From a virus: 57,060 nucleotides of DNA. Made by a program: the position numbers and the translations under genes. Under the pieces are notes generated by a model, which did no database searches, was not told the DNA's origin, and was given only the letters and a program-made list of their open reading frames with translations. This document shows, in pieces, positions 44,709 to 54,241 of this stretch. Where the stretch lies: positions 1 through 57,060 of the IMG/VR virus record IMGVR_UViG_3300019093_000011; one strand, written 5' to 3'. Positions within the stretch are counted from its first letter, which is position 1. Each line of letters opens with the position of its first letter.

Positions 44709-47700
44709 TAATAACCTCCAGTGCTACTAGAAATATTTTGCTGTGATACAATTGTATTAGATGAACTTATGGATCCATCAGCTGATATATTACTGGCTGT
44801 TATAGCACTGATTACTTCAATGTCATCAGTGGTAGCTCCATTAATAAAAATTTGATCACTCTCTGCTTTAATTTCAAATAAACTACCAAAATGTAAGTCT
44901 GGTTGTCTAGGCACTATAACAATATTAACTAGATAAGGAGTAGTTTTATTCATAACATAGGCCACTAATTCACTGAAATAAAAGCTATCGCCAAAATCCC
45001 AATTTTCTATAGAAAAGAATTCGTTTATAGCAGATAACACATTAGTTTTTATTTCATTATCACTAATTATTAGTTCAGAATTTTTAATTACTTTAAAACT
45101 AGCTCTAAGATTTAAGCTAGCATTATTACCAAATAACACTTTATATTTTACTGGGTGATAGATAATTTCATCACTCATAGCTTTAATAGAATTTAATTCT
45201 TTAGATAGAGTTAAACTTAATTGATCTGAACTCAATGGCAAAGGCTCTACATCTAATTTACCAATTAACCATCTTCTAAAATCCAAATCATATTGTCTAG
45301 TTAACACATAAAGATCCATAATATTAATTTGACCAGGATCTATTCTTGTCTCATAATCTGCACTATGTATGTATTGAAATTTTAAATCTGATCTGCCTTG
45401 AAATACTTTATAATCCAAACTGGCTATAAATCTTCCCTTTGTTGCGTTCCATTGTTGTACAGTGTTAGTGTCTAGGAAGTAGTAATATTGATCAGCAATT
45501 TTGTTAATTACAGATCCAATACTGGGCCTTATTTCTACTATATTTTTATCATTACTAATTTTATTTTTAACATATCTGTAATCTGTTTGACCATTCGCTA
45601 TTTCATATTTTTCTAAAATTATATATTTTGATGTATCAGTAGTGGGATCTACTACGATATCAAAAATGTTAGGATCATCAACTATTCCATCATCGTTGCT
45701 ATCATTAAAAGTTATTTCTATTTTTTTGGTATCCACATAACCATCTGTACCTAAAAATTCTCTATATATTTCCCAATCTAAATTGTAAGTAAAAGGTGTT
45801 GCTTGATTTATATCAGCTGGGTTAGTATTGATGTTTAATACTCTTATTTGATCTTTGACAATTAAATTACTTCTAGTGTCATAAATTTTATTATTACTGT
45901 CATAATAAAAACGAATTTGGCTATCACTTTCAAAAATATATTTTAATTTTCTAGATTTAACATTATAAAATTCAGTATCAGTGGTGAACAATAATAACCA
46001 ACTACTATCTAATTTTTGGTTAGTAGTGTCCCCAGTTTTGCCAATATTAAAATTATCAATAATATTAAGATTGCTTTCAAATACAATTTTCCAATTTTTA
46101 GATACTAAATCGTATCTAAGACCAAATGGTTTATTAGCAAAAACTAGATCAATAATAATTGAAATAGTTGCAGTATCTAATATAGTTCTCCATCTAGGTA
46201 TGATGTTTACTAATCGAGCATTAGTTGGGATTTGAACATTTAATGTAATTGCTCCATTACCATTAGTTAATTTTCCTGTTGGGTCTTCTACGTTGCTCCC
46301 TAACCCATTATTAGTAACGCTGACAACTTTGGCCCAAATGTAAGTTGACCCGCCAATTGGGATACCTGAATTTGGAATAATTTTAAAAGCATTTTCATTT
46401 AATCTATCAAAATAAAATCCAGTTTTTGCTTCAAATTTGATCAATGCTCCTGGTTCTATATTTTTTAAATCGTTATTAGTTGTGCCAATAATTATTTGAT
46501 TAACATTTTTAAAATACCCAGTGCATTGATTGGTATCTTGTGTTACTTGATTCCAAGATAAATTATCGTATATTACTATTGTTTTGCCATAATTGTCATA
46601 GTAAAAATTACGGAGATTTATATCCTTAATGACATTAAAAACTTGATTATAAATTACCCCTTCGATGTCTGTTTTATTAATATAATTAAATCTAAAACTG
46701 TCTTCATAAGTCTGTTTGTAAAGTACACCATCATCACCAAATAAATTTGTACTACTATATTTGCCAGTTGGATCATTTAGATCAAAATATCTGCTAATTC
46801 CGCTGCTGGATCTATTAATGGCTTTAATTTTTATTATTTCTTGACTAACGCTTAATGGACTAATATTATAATCCTCTGCTGTGATCATACGATTTTGTGT
46901 ATAATATGTAGCAGGCGCCGTAGCTTTTATTTGTTCATTACTTTCAAATGCCGCACTATTGTTTACACTAGTTTGAAGTCCCATGGTTATGGTTATAACT
47001 TCACTTTGGCCAGTATTAGAAATATATTGAATATCTACTACAACGTTTTTAATATCTTTGGGATTAATAGTATACCTAAGACCATTACTGATTCGATAAT
47101 ATATTCTAAAATTACCTAAAGGCAATGTACCAAAAGTTCCATCACTGAATGCAATACTAACTCGATCGTTGGTTCTAGTAATAACTGAATAGATATTTCT
47201 AATGTTTTTCTTTAAACTGTTGTATATTACATTGTTGCCTTCAAAACTTGGTACTTTAGCCCAATATTCAGATTCAACACCTCTGGTATTCAATTTATAT
47301 AACCAAACATCTGTGTTATTAATATTGTCAGCATCAATATCCACAATTTCATTTGTATTAGGATTTGAAATAGTAAAAGTGCCAGTATTTAAACTGCCCT
47401 GTCTAAAGTGAGAGAAAAATCCAGAACTAGGACTGGCTGGGCCCCTACCGTCGTCTTTATAAAGGAAAGATAAACTTTTTCCTGCCTGAGGAGGATCCTC
47501 AACAATGTCAGTACCATTTTCTATAACTGTACTGACAACTTCAAAATTCATAGTTCTGCCATCTACAACTTTGCTAAATGTGAATACAGGAATAGATGTA
47601 TTTAAAGTTTGTAATCTATACTGTTCTGTAGGTATATTATAAATTACTGCTTTATTATCTGGATTACCAAATTGGCTTGTTGCTGGCAACGCTGCATTAA

Positions 47701-48178
47701 TTACTTTAATAAATTGCTCATACCAGTTATTATTAGCGTTATCATTCCAAACTATTTCTTGACCGCGTAAATTTCTGCCATTACTATCAATAATATCCTG
47801 TGTGGTACTGACACTTTGAAATTTAAGTAGCCCATTAGCAGCAAGATTACGTTTGGCATTATAGCCAATAGTTCTCGATAACCTTAAAACACTTTCTCTA
47901 CGTTCAGCTAGTTCTAAAAAATTATCCCTAGCATTTAGATCTACCCTAAAAGCAATACTTTGTCCTAAAAAAGCAATCATATCTATTAAGGCTAGATATT
48001 CACTGCTTTCAATATAATCATTAAAGTCTTCTGGATAGTTTTCCCTTAGGTAGTCCACCATGACTCTACGAAGATTTTCAAAATCGTAACTTTTAAAGTT
48101 CGCGTTGCGATAACTTTGATAGATTTTTTTCCAATCTTCACTAACTAATAATCTATTTTGTCTATTGGTGGACGACAT
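44708..48178 (-). CDS. gp6: gp6, baseplate wedge protein
   Basis: This 1,156-aa homologue of T4 gp6 (660 aa) is part of the wedge that forms the ring linking baseplate sectors. The diagnostic N-terminal block is present: SSEYLALIDMIAFLGQS, then FRVDLNARDNFLELAE, then RLSRTIGYNAKRN. The C-terminus has a conserved VKYKVLFGN and ENWDFGDSFYFSELVAYV region. It is much longer than T4 gp6, with inserted beta-rich domains in the middle. It is read after an exact late promoter and is followed directly by the giant wedge protein. Confidence 0.9.
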   Translation of the reverse strand: MSSTNRQNRLLVSEDWKKIYQSYRNANFKSYDFENLRRVMVDYLRENYPEDFNDYIESSEYLALIDMIAFLGQSIAFRVDLNARDNFLELAERRESVLRLSRTIGYNAKRNLAANGLLKFQSVSTTQDIIDSNGRNLRGQEIVWNDNANNNWYEQFIKVINAALPATSQFGNPDNKAVIYNIPTEQYRLQTLNTSIPVFTFSKVVDGRTMNFEVVSTVIENGTDIVEDPPQAGKSLSFLYKDDGRGPASPSSGFFSHFRQGSLNTGTFTISNPNTNEIVDIDADNINNTDVWLYKLNTRGVESEYWAKVPSFEGNNVIYNSLKKNIRNIYSVITRTNDRVSIAFSDGTFGTLPLGNFRIYYRISNGLRYTINPKDIKNVVVDIQYISNTGQSEVITITMGLQTSVNNSAAFESNEQIKATAPATYYTQNRMITAEDYNISPLSVSQEIIKIKAINRSSSGISRYFDLNDPTGKYSSTNLFGDDGVLYKQTYEDSFRFNYINKTDIEGVIYNQVFNVIKDINLRNFYYDNYGKTIVIYDNLSWNQVTQDTNQCTGYFKNVNQIIIGTTNNDLKNIEPGALIKFEAKTGFYFDRLNENAFKIIPNSGIPIGGSTYIWAKVVSVTNNGLGSNVEDPTGKLTNGNGAITLNVQIPTNARLVNIIPRWRTILDTATISIIIDLVFANKPFGLRYDLVSKNWKIVFESNLNIIDNFNIGKTGDTTNQKLDSSWLLLFTTDTEFYNVKSRKLKYIFESDSQIRFYYDSNNKIYDTRSNLIVKDQIRVLNINTNPADINQATPFTYNLDWEIYREFLGTDGYVDTKKIEITFNDSNDDGIVDDPNIFDIVVDPTTDTSKYIILEKYEIANGQTDYRYVKNKISNDKNIVEIRPSIGSVINKIADQYYYFLDTNTVQQWNATKGRFIASLDYKVFQGRSDLKFQYIHSADYETRIDPGQINIMDLYVLTRQYDLDFRRWLIGKLDVEPLPLSSDQLSLTLSKELNSIKAMSDEIIYHPVKYKVLFGNNASLNLRASFKVIKNSELIISDNEIKTNVLSAINEFFSIENWDFGDSFYFSELVAYVMNKTTPYLVNIVIVPRQPDLHFGSLFEIKAESDQIFINGATTDDIEVISAITASNISADGSISSSNTIVSQQNISSSTGGY

Positions 48179-48197
48179 TACCTATCCTTATTCTTGA

Positions 48198-48205
48198 TAT
48201 TTATA
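48198..48205 (-). promoter_or_regulatory. T4-type late promoter octamer TATAAATA
   Basis: An exact octamer on the minus strand in the 47-base gap between gp25 and gp6, 19 bases from the gp6 ATG. Confidence 0.8.
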
Positions 48206-48225
48206 GTAGATAATAAACTACTAGT

Positions 48226-48666
48226 TTAACCGATTAATCCATTATCCTGATCAAATCTAAATCTCAATGATTCTGATATGTTATAAGGCAAATAAGTTAA
48301 GTCACATTCAATTTGAATCCCACTTTCATAAGCTGTAACAATTATATCATTGGCTATTACTCTAGGTTCATAGTTAATAATATTCTCTACATTTTGTGCT
48401 ATCAGAGCTTGTAAATCCTCCGTTAGTGGTTCAAAAATCACGTCCCAAATTACGGTGCCAAACTCTGGATTCATCAATCGTTCACCCTGTCTAACATGGA
48501 AATGATTGATAATATCCTGTTTAATTAAGGCCAAATCATATAGAGCAAATGATTCGCTTTCATCACTTATTGTGCTGAATCCTCTGTACGTTCTTGGCAG
48601 TGGGGGTGTTGCCTTAGGTGTACGTCCTTTTACTACTAATTTTTCATAAAGGCGTTGAATAGCCAT
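48226..48666 (-). CDS. gp25: gp25, baseplate wedge protein (gp25-like lysozyme fold)
   Basis: This 146-aa protein (T4 gp25 is 132 aa) belongs to the conserved gp25/TssE family that starts sheath assembly at the baseplate. The signature is ALYDLALIKQDIINHF followed by GERLMNPEFGTVIWDVIFEPL. The C-terminal half has a beta pair (VTAYESGIQIECDLTYLP). Despite the lysozyme-like name, the family is structural. It overlaps gp5 stop/start by one base and precedes gp6, matching the 25-6 gene order of T4. Confidence 0.92.
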   Translation of the reverse strand: MAIQRLYEKLVVKGRTPKATPPLPRTYRGFSTISDESESFALYDLALIKQDIINHFHVRQGERLMNPEFGTVIWDVIFEPLTEDLQALIAQNVENIINYEPRVIANDIIVTAYESGIQIECDLTYLPYNISESLRFRFDQDNGLIG

Positions 48667-50411
48667 TACTGCCTCTCCTTATTAATTTTAGCAAAAGTAT
48701 CTGTACTAGTTGTATATTTTTGCTTGTCGTCAGTCCAACCCGACCAATATTCTGGCGAATCTTTATCCACTAATAGAATTGATTCGCTATTGTCTTCATT
48801 TCTACCATCAATATCTCTATCTGTTTTTTCAGGAGTAAATTGTTCTGGATCTAAATTTTCATGATGTGCCCAAGGTTCATGTGTTGGAACACGGCGCATA
48901 ATAGTATCAAATAAAGTTGAACCTGTTTCATCTGGCACACTGTGAGTTTTTAATACTTTAGGTAATTCAGCTTCGTCAGCCTCGGCCGCAGTGGCTGCTT
49001 CAGGTGCTGCTGGTCCATTAAGATTAATTTTACTGGCACTGAGTACTAAACTGGCCCCACCAATACTAGTTGCCCCGCCGCCCGTCCATTTACTGGCACC
49101 GCCGCTTTTAATATCCAGTGCTCCGCCGGCAGTGATAACATTATTACCTCCAGAATTAAGTTCTGAATTTCCTCCAGCAGTTAATTTATTATTGCCACCA
49201 CTTTTTAAATCAAAATTGCCACCATTTTTATGCAAATGATTTCCATCAATAGTGGTATTGACATTGCCCTTGACCCAATTAGATTGATTGCCTTCTATTA
49301 TGGTATTTTGATCAGCAACCACTTCAGTTTGCATTTCACCGCCTACTTTGGTATTAAAATTTCTACCACATTCCATATTGATGTCACGATCAGCATAGAA
49401 ATTTAAATCATTTTTAGTATGAACACTGATACTATCCTCTGCATAGATATCTATTTTACCATTACTGGTCATCTCTATCCATGTAGTGCCGCGAGCATTT
49501 CCAATATAAATTAAATCTTCGCTATTATGTAATAATATTTGATGCCCAGTTCTAGTTCGTAATCTAATTAATTCATTATGTGGAATAGTGACATCACCCC
49601 CTTCTTCCTTTCCTTCAACTGAAACGTATTCCGGAGGACCTTCGCCTGCTGTTTTTTTTCTAAGAAATTTATCATCACCGTCATCCATAACAAAGCTAGA
49701 ACCGCCTAGTCTACTAACAAAGGTTGTAGCTTCGTTATCTGTCTTGCCTGTTTTAGCCTTTTTTGCGCCATTTTGTTTGTCTATGGGCCCTGGTGTGCTG
49801 ATGCCAAATACGGCACTGGGCCATTCTCTTCTAGCACTGCTGCTAGTAATTCCTCTAATGTCGTCTAATAATAATCCTTGTTGATCTAATATATCTTTAA
49901 AGGGATGTATGGCCTTTTTAGTTTTGCTCAAATCTAAAGGTACTATTTCTGCTGATTTTAAATTAAACTCGGCCACAGGTAATCGTTTTTTGACATCCTC
50001 ATCATTATAGGTTGTAGAAGCATAACCAGGTGTCATAAAATTTACGCCAGGATTTTGTGCATTATGAACGCAGCCAATCCAATAGCCTTTTTTAGGATCC
50101 CCTTGTACAAATATGACCATTACAATAGATCCAATATCTGGCGGAATCATCCACAGGCCATAACTTTTTTGTGAATTATTATAGTCCAATTCTGCTGTGG
50201 CAAATTCAGAACCAGTATATCCCATAAAAGGACTCATATATCTTACTTGATGTAGTTGACCCTCTTTATCTTTTTCAGTACCAACTTCAGATAAAATTTG
50301 CACTTGTAAATTGCCCATATATGCTGGATCTAAAAAACTAACAATTTTAGCGAGATATGGTCCTGGATTATTGTTACCTACGCCTGTGGCTTCCCTTGTT
50401 TCACTTGCCAT
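48666..50411 (-). CDS. gp5: gp5-like central spike / baseplate hub protein, no lysozyme domain
   Basis: This 581-aa protein has an N-terminal OB-fold (PYLAKIVSFLDPAYMGNLQVQI and SYGLWMIPPDIGSIVMVIF, QGDPKKGYWIGCVHNAQN) as in T4 gp5. The C-terminal part is a triple-stranded beta-helix spike with VgrG-type repeats (ITSNGKIDIYAED, DINMECGRNF, GGNNKLTAGGNSELNSGG). The T4 gp5 lysozyme domain is absent. It sits next to gp25 and the hub protein. It would form the membrane-piercing tip; cell-wall digestion must come from elsewhere. Confidence 0.85.
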   Translation of the reverse strand: MASETREATGVGNNNPGPYLAKIVSFLDPAYMGNLQVQILSEVGTEKDKEGQLHQVRYMSPFMGYTGSEFATAELDYNNSQKSYGLWMIPPDIGSIVMVIFVQGDPKKGYWIGCVHNAQNPGVNFMTPGYASTTYNDEDVKKRLPVAEFNLKSAEIVPLDLSKTKKAIHPFKDILDQQGLLLDDIRGITSSSARREWPSAVFGISTPGPIDKQNGAKKAKTGKTDNEATTFVSRLGGSSFVMDDGDDKFLRKKTAGEGPPEYVSVEGKEEGGDVTIPHNELIRLRTRTGHQILLHNSEDLIYIGNARGTTWIEMTSNGKIDIYAEDSISVHTKNDLNFYADRDINMECGRNFNTKVGGEMQTEVVADQNTIIEGNQSNWVKGNVNTTIDGNHLHKNGGNFDLKSGGNNKLTAGGNSELNSGGNNVITAGGALDIKSGGASKWTGGGATSIGGASLVLSASKINLNGPAAPEAATAAEADEAELPKVLKTHSVPDETGSTLFDTIMRRVPTHEPWAHHENLDPEQFTPEKTDRDIDGRNEDNSESILLVDKDSPEYWSGWTDDKQKYTTSTDTFAKINKERQ

Positions 50412-50413
50412 TA

Positions 50414-52825
50414 TTAAGCTCCTGCCGCCATTGCATCATCAGCAGTTCTAGGCGGAGTGAATACAGATGTTGAAGGGGCGTTCTCTGAGGATTCTGTGGG
50501 TTTTAAATCTTGATTCATCATTCTCACTAATTTTAATTGCTGTAAAAAAATATTCTTTTCAAAGCTACTTTCAACTTGAAATACTCTATATAACCCACTG
50601 AACTCAGGAACTAGTCTTCCTTTGCCACCAAAATCATATAAACCTGCATTGGGATTAAGATCAATGGGATTTCTAAAATTCACTACCACATAAACCTCGC
50701 CGTCTTGTGTGTTCATAGCACCATCTGCATTCATTTCAGGAATATTAGTTGCCTTTGCTGAATAATTGCCTATTCCACTATCAGCTATATAAAACGGATC
50801 ACCTAAAATTTTCATGTTAAGTGATATCATGTCGCCCCCAGCGTTTAAGGCTTTGTTAAATTGTCTAGCAGCAATTGTACTAGCATCCTCTCCAGCAGTA
50901 ACACCACCTCCCCTAGCGTTCATTGATGTTTCTGAATATCTTGTAATAACTTTAGTTTGAGCCTGACCTGGAGTGGAATTATTATCGCCTAAACTAGATG
51001 CTACTAAAATATCAGAGGCATCTCTTTCATTGTCAGTAGTTATGCCCCCTTGCTCTTTTTCCTCTTCTTGAATATTTTGTTCTAATGATTCATTATTTTT
51101 ACCTGCATCAGCATTGAGTGCTTGATAAAAACTTGTTTTAAACTCAATATTAAAATCTAGTATATCAATATTTTTTCCAGTATACAAATATTCATATTTT
51201 TTAACAGCATTATATTTTTTTTCTTCAAGTTTTTTAGCTGGTTGATTTCCTGGAACAAAATTTGAGTAATCAATTTTATAAGGCACTATTCTAAAAACAC
51301 TTAGTGTGGGGTTACGTTGAGGGCCTTTTAATCTTTTAGAGGTTGATAGTATATAATATTGTGTCTCGATTCTCCACCAATTTACTTTTTGATCGCTATC
51401 AATGTTAGCTGGATCCAATGCTCTTCTTCCATAATCACTGGCCAATATTATTTCGTTAATGGCATCGGTAATACTGGTTCCCTGACCAAATTTTGCTATA
51501 CCTTTATTTTTTGTAATCTGCATGTCACCTCTGGTATAAGTGCCAGTTTTTTCGTCATAGACAACATTCTCTTTGGCAAATATTGCTTCTGCTCTTTTAA
51601 CATCTTGTTCAAATCCCATTGGTGCTTTACCAATGGGGTTAGTATTTGCTTCATTTTGAAACAAAGTATCTTCTTGTGATTCAACACCTAGTTTTGAAAA
51701 AACAAGTTTATCAGTATTTTCAGTTGTTGCTGTTGGGGACATGGTTGCCCCTTGAGGGTTTGAGTTATCATCAGTTTTAACAATATTTTTACCTGTTTGC
51801 AAATCTATAGGAAATAATATTAATATTCTATCTGGATCTAAGTTTTTTCCTTTGACCAAGGCTTTAAGTGCATCATTAATAACTTTTTGTAAACTTAGTT
51901 TATCTGTTTTAGATCCAGTTTGTAACATTTCTTGGACAGTGCCACCCTGTATAGTAGGAGTACCTGTTATTTTATTGTTATCAACACTGAATGTTCTTTC
52001 ATTCCATGGAATAGCCGAACAATCATATACTGTGCCCTGACCACTGACACGCATTTCAATAGCATTAAGTTTAAGAGGGATATGCTTTCTAGACAATTTT
52101 GCTCTGAAATTTTGTTGATTTGCGGTTAAATGACCTTTAAATTCTATACTTAAAAGCATGGGCATACTTAACCAATTATCATATCCAGCTTGAAATGCTG
52201 CAACTTGCACTGTTTGAAAGAATAATCCTGTACTATAAGGCTCTGTAATTTGAAAAGTTATAGAGGTAGAGTTAGTATTTCCTGTAGCTTTGTTGTATCC
52301 AATAATACCACTTATTTTGATATTATCTATAAAAGCATCAAATCTTCCAGATGGATTTGCTTTGCTTTTAAAATTGGTTAATTTAATAGCATTACTATTA
52401 ATTATATCACCAGTTCCGCCACTTTTTACTATTATAGGACCAAGTAGATCTCTTCTATAAGTTTCATCAGGAAAGTTTATGGAATTACCATTAAGCACAC
52501 TTAATGTAAAAATACAATTATAACTGTCAAACTCACCAAGTTCATTGGGAAATGGTTCACCTGGTATTCTTTCAATATAGGCCAAATCTTTTCCAGCTAG
52601 CAATTCACCATTTATGTCTATATTTTTTTTATTATCAACTTCATCATCAACAACTTTTCCAGGTATGGGTTTAGGTATTCCCCCTGTAATACTGCCTAAC
52701 CCTGCAATTTTATTTTGTAATTGACTTATACCGCCTGAAATATTACTGGCTAAATTGATATTTTCTAATTTTTTAGTAACAAAGTTTTTGGCTGCTGTGG
52801 TGGCACTGGCTAAATTAAATCCCAT
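50414..52825 (-). CDS. Large baseplate hub/structural protein (gp27-like position)
   Basis: This 803-aa protein is encoded just before gp5, where T4-like phages place hub components. Segments such as SIEFKGHLTANQQNFRAKLSRKH and YLYTGKNIDILDFNIEFKTSFYQAL resemble hub proteins of marine T4-like phages. The N-terminus is alanine-rich and helical, and the middle has an acidic and glutamine-rich low-complexity linker. No enzyme motif is seen. It likely binds the spike and the tail tube; exact equivalence to T4 gp27 is not shown by sequence. Confidence 0.55.
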   Translation of the reverse strand: MGFNLASATTAAKNFVTKKLENINLASNISGGISQLQNKIAGLGSITGGIPKPIPGKVVDDEVDNKKNIDINGELLAGKDLAYIERIPGEPFPNELGEFDSYNCIFTLSVLNGNSINFPDETYRRDLLGPIIVKSGGTGDIINSNAIKLTNFKSKANPSGRFDAFIDNIKISGIIGYNKATGNTNSTSITFQITEPYSTGLFFQTVQVAAFQAGYDNWLSMPMLLSIEFKGHLTANQQNFRAKLSRKHIPLKLNAIEMRVSGQGTVYDCSAIPWNERTFSVDNNKITGTPTIQGGTVQEMLQTGSKTDKLSLQKVINDALKALVKGKNLDPDRILILFPIDLQTGKNIVKTDDNSNPQGATMSPTATTENTDKLVFSKLGVESQEDTLFQNEANTNPIGKAPMGFEQDVKRAEAIFAKENVVYDEKTGTYTRGDMQITKNKGIAKFGQGTSITDAINEIILASDYGRRALDPANIDSDQKVNWWRIETQYYILSTSKRLKGPQRNPTLSVFRIVPYKIDYSNFVPGNQPAKKLEEKKYNAVKKYEYLYTGKNIDILDFNIEFKTSFYQALNADAGKNNESLEQNIQEEEKEQGGITTDNERDASDILVASSLGDNNSTPGQAQTKVITRYSETSMNARGGGVTAGEDASTIAARQFNKALNAGGDMISLNMKILGDPFYIADSGIGNYSAKATNIPEMNADGAMNTQDGEVYVVVNFRNPIDLNPNAGLYDFGGKGRLVPEFSGLYRVFQVESSFEKNIFLQQLKLVRMMNQDLKPTESSENAPSTSVFTPPRTADDAMAAGA

Positions 52826-52826
52826 A

Positions 52827-53132
52827 TTACCCTCCTAATACTTTCATTAAGCTATTAGCTTTTGGTATATAAAATTGAACTCCTGGGACAAAATCAAATA
52901 TGGGATCTTGGATAACGTCCAAATTACGTTGCATAAAAACCCACCAAAGATCTGGTGTTTGATATAAGTCATAACTTAATAGATCTGGTCTATAGGCATA
53001 TTGACTTTCTAATGTATAGTAAAAATCATCTAGTTCAGCACTAACTGGTCTGATTGTAAGTACTCCCAAATAGTCTCTAGTTATTTCTGTAGTATACCAA
53101 GGGCTGTTTGAATTATAAGCTGTTACATTCAT
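52827..53132 (-). CDS. gp53: gp53-like baseplate wedge protein, short
   Basis: This 101-aa protein has a motif close to the conserved core of T4 gp53. The segment YRPDLLSYDLYQTPDLWWVFMQRN is comparable to the T4 region with ANAIYGNPQLYWVLLM, and DPIFDFVPGVQFYIP follows. T4 gp53 (196 aa) closes the baseplate wedges. The short length means only the core is present. The genes are tightly packed, with 1-base spacing to its neighbours, in the order expected for a baseplate operon. Confidence 0.55.
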   Translation of the reverse strand: MNVTAYNSNSPWYTTEITRDYLGVLTIRPVSAELDDFYYTLESQYAYRPDLLSYDLYQTPDLWWVFMQRNLDVIQDPIFDFVPGVQFYIPKANSLMKVLGG

Positions 53133-54169
53133 TATAGATATCCCTGTCCTTTATATCCGCCTTTGACAAATTCCTCTAAATTGAATCGACGTACTTGAGT
53201 TCTACTATACACTGGCGTGACTGTTACACTAAATTGACTTTGCGTGGGTACATGTGTTGGTGCAGATAACATTTCTTTACTAATTGATTTATCCCCTGCT
53301 CCACCACTAAGAACTTTTGCTACATTGGCTCCATTAGAAATAAAATTCAATACTTTTCCAGCACTAGTGGCACCAACTGCACTAGCAACTCCAGACAGTA
53401 GTTTGGCTGTTGACCCAATTTTATCTAGGTTAGACCCCCCTCCTCCGCCGCCTCCACCCCCGCCAGCGCCAGGTGCTTGTTTCATTATGTCTGCACTGAT
53501 ATAATCAACTTCTTTAGGCAATGTCACATTGAAGCTTTTAACTACAACTGGCACATTTTTAAAAACATAATCCCCATAAGCACTAAACTTTAATATAGGC
53601 GGTGGGTTTCCCACGTAGGCATTTTCCCCTGCATACATCTTAGTAACACTTCTTAAAAAATGTACTGCGGCAATCCAATATAATGCTTCATTCCAATCTT
53701 GAACATAAAAGTCGCCATTTATTTGTATATCGCTAACTTTGCTATCTTGATAGGCTATAAATTGATAATTCTGGTGAGTAAGACTTTGTTCACCGTAACT
53801 AACATTATGACTAATAGTTATGGTAGGAGTATAGGGAAATATTAATCCCCCAGATGCTCTGATTGGCTCTAATATTTGACCTTTGCTAAAAACTTCATTG
53901 ATCCTATCATCCATTCCTGGAAGATATAATCTAGCTCGCCAATCTTTACTGGCATCAGTGACAAAAGTAGCATTAGCTCCGGCAGCACCTCCACCACCCC
54001 CGCCACCTTTTGGCAAGTTGATACTACGAATTGCGCTAAGTAATTTACTAGGGTCACCAGAAGTTAACGCAGACCCTAAATTTGAGACTGCATTGATGCC
54101 GCTAGCTATATTACCAAGCGCACCAAGCGCACTTTTTGCACCAGCAATTGGGTCGAACGCCATATACAC
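53132..54169 (-). CDS. Baseplate/tail-tube cap protein (gp48-like), with poly-glycine linkers
   Basis: This 345-aa protein heads the baseplate operon. The core (FPYTPTITISHNVSYGEQS, then VQDWNEALYWIAAVHFLR, then NPPPILKFSAYGDYVFKN) resembles gp48/gp54-like tail-tube proteins of marine T4-like phages. Similarity to T4 gp48 itself is only in layout. Two glycine runs interrupt it, the second about 10 glycines long (coded around 53440-53465), separating the core from a C-terminal part ending VTPVYSRTQVRRFNLEEF. A near-consensus late promoter lies 15 bases upstream. In T4 such proteins begin tail-tube polymerisation. Confidence 0.6.
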   Translation of the reverse strand: MYMAFDPIAGAKSALGALGNIASGINAVSNLGSALTSGDPSKLLSAIRSINLPKGGGGGGGAAGANATFVTDASKDWRARLYLPGMDDRINEVFSKGQILEPIRASGGLIFPYTPTITISHNVSYGEQSLTHQNYQFIAYQDSKVSDIQINGDFYVQDWNEALYWIAAVHFLRSVTKMYAGENAYVGNPPPILKFSAYGDYVFKNVPVVVKSFNVTLPKEVDYISADIMKQAPGAGGGGGGGGGGSNLDKIGSTAKLLSGVASAVGATSAGKVLNFISNGANVAKVLSGGAGDKSISKEMLSAPTHVPTQSQFSVTVTPVYSRTQVRRFNLEEFVKGGYKGQGYL

Positions 54170-54183
54170 TACTCCTTGGCTAA

Positions 54184-54191
54184 TATTTATT
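54184..54191 (-). promoter_or_regulatory. Near-consensus late promoter octamer AATAAATA
   Basis: One mismatch to TATAAATA, on the minus strand, 15 bases before the ATG of the tail-tube cap-like gene. It abuts the sigma70-type promoter on the opposite strand. Confidence 0.6.
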
Positions 54192-54219
54192 TGACTTTAT
54201 AATGTACGTATATTATAAT
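54191..54219 (+). promoter_or_regulatory. Sigma70-type (early) promoter for gp55-gp47-gp46
   Basis: TTGACT (54191-54196) and TATAAT (54214-54219) are separated by 17 bases; only one -35 base differs from consensus. Expected start is near 54226, followed by an AGGA ribosome site (54231-54234) before the ATG at 54242. Confidence 0.8.
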
Positions 54220-54241
54220 ATACCTATAACAGGACTGACTG

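Noticed and set aside
48214-48228. Palindrome AAACTACTAGTTT after gp25
   Set aside because: The central loop is a single base and no T-run follows, so a terminator is not supported.
48991-49239. Plus-strand proline/leucine-rich ORF opposite gp5
   Set aside because: It is the antisense shadow of the glycine-rich beta-helix repeats and has no ribosome site.
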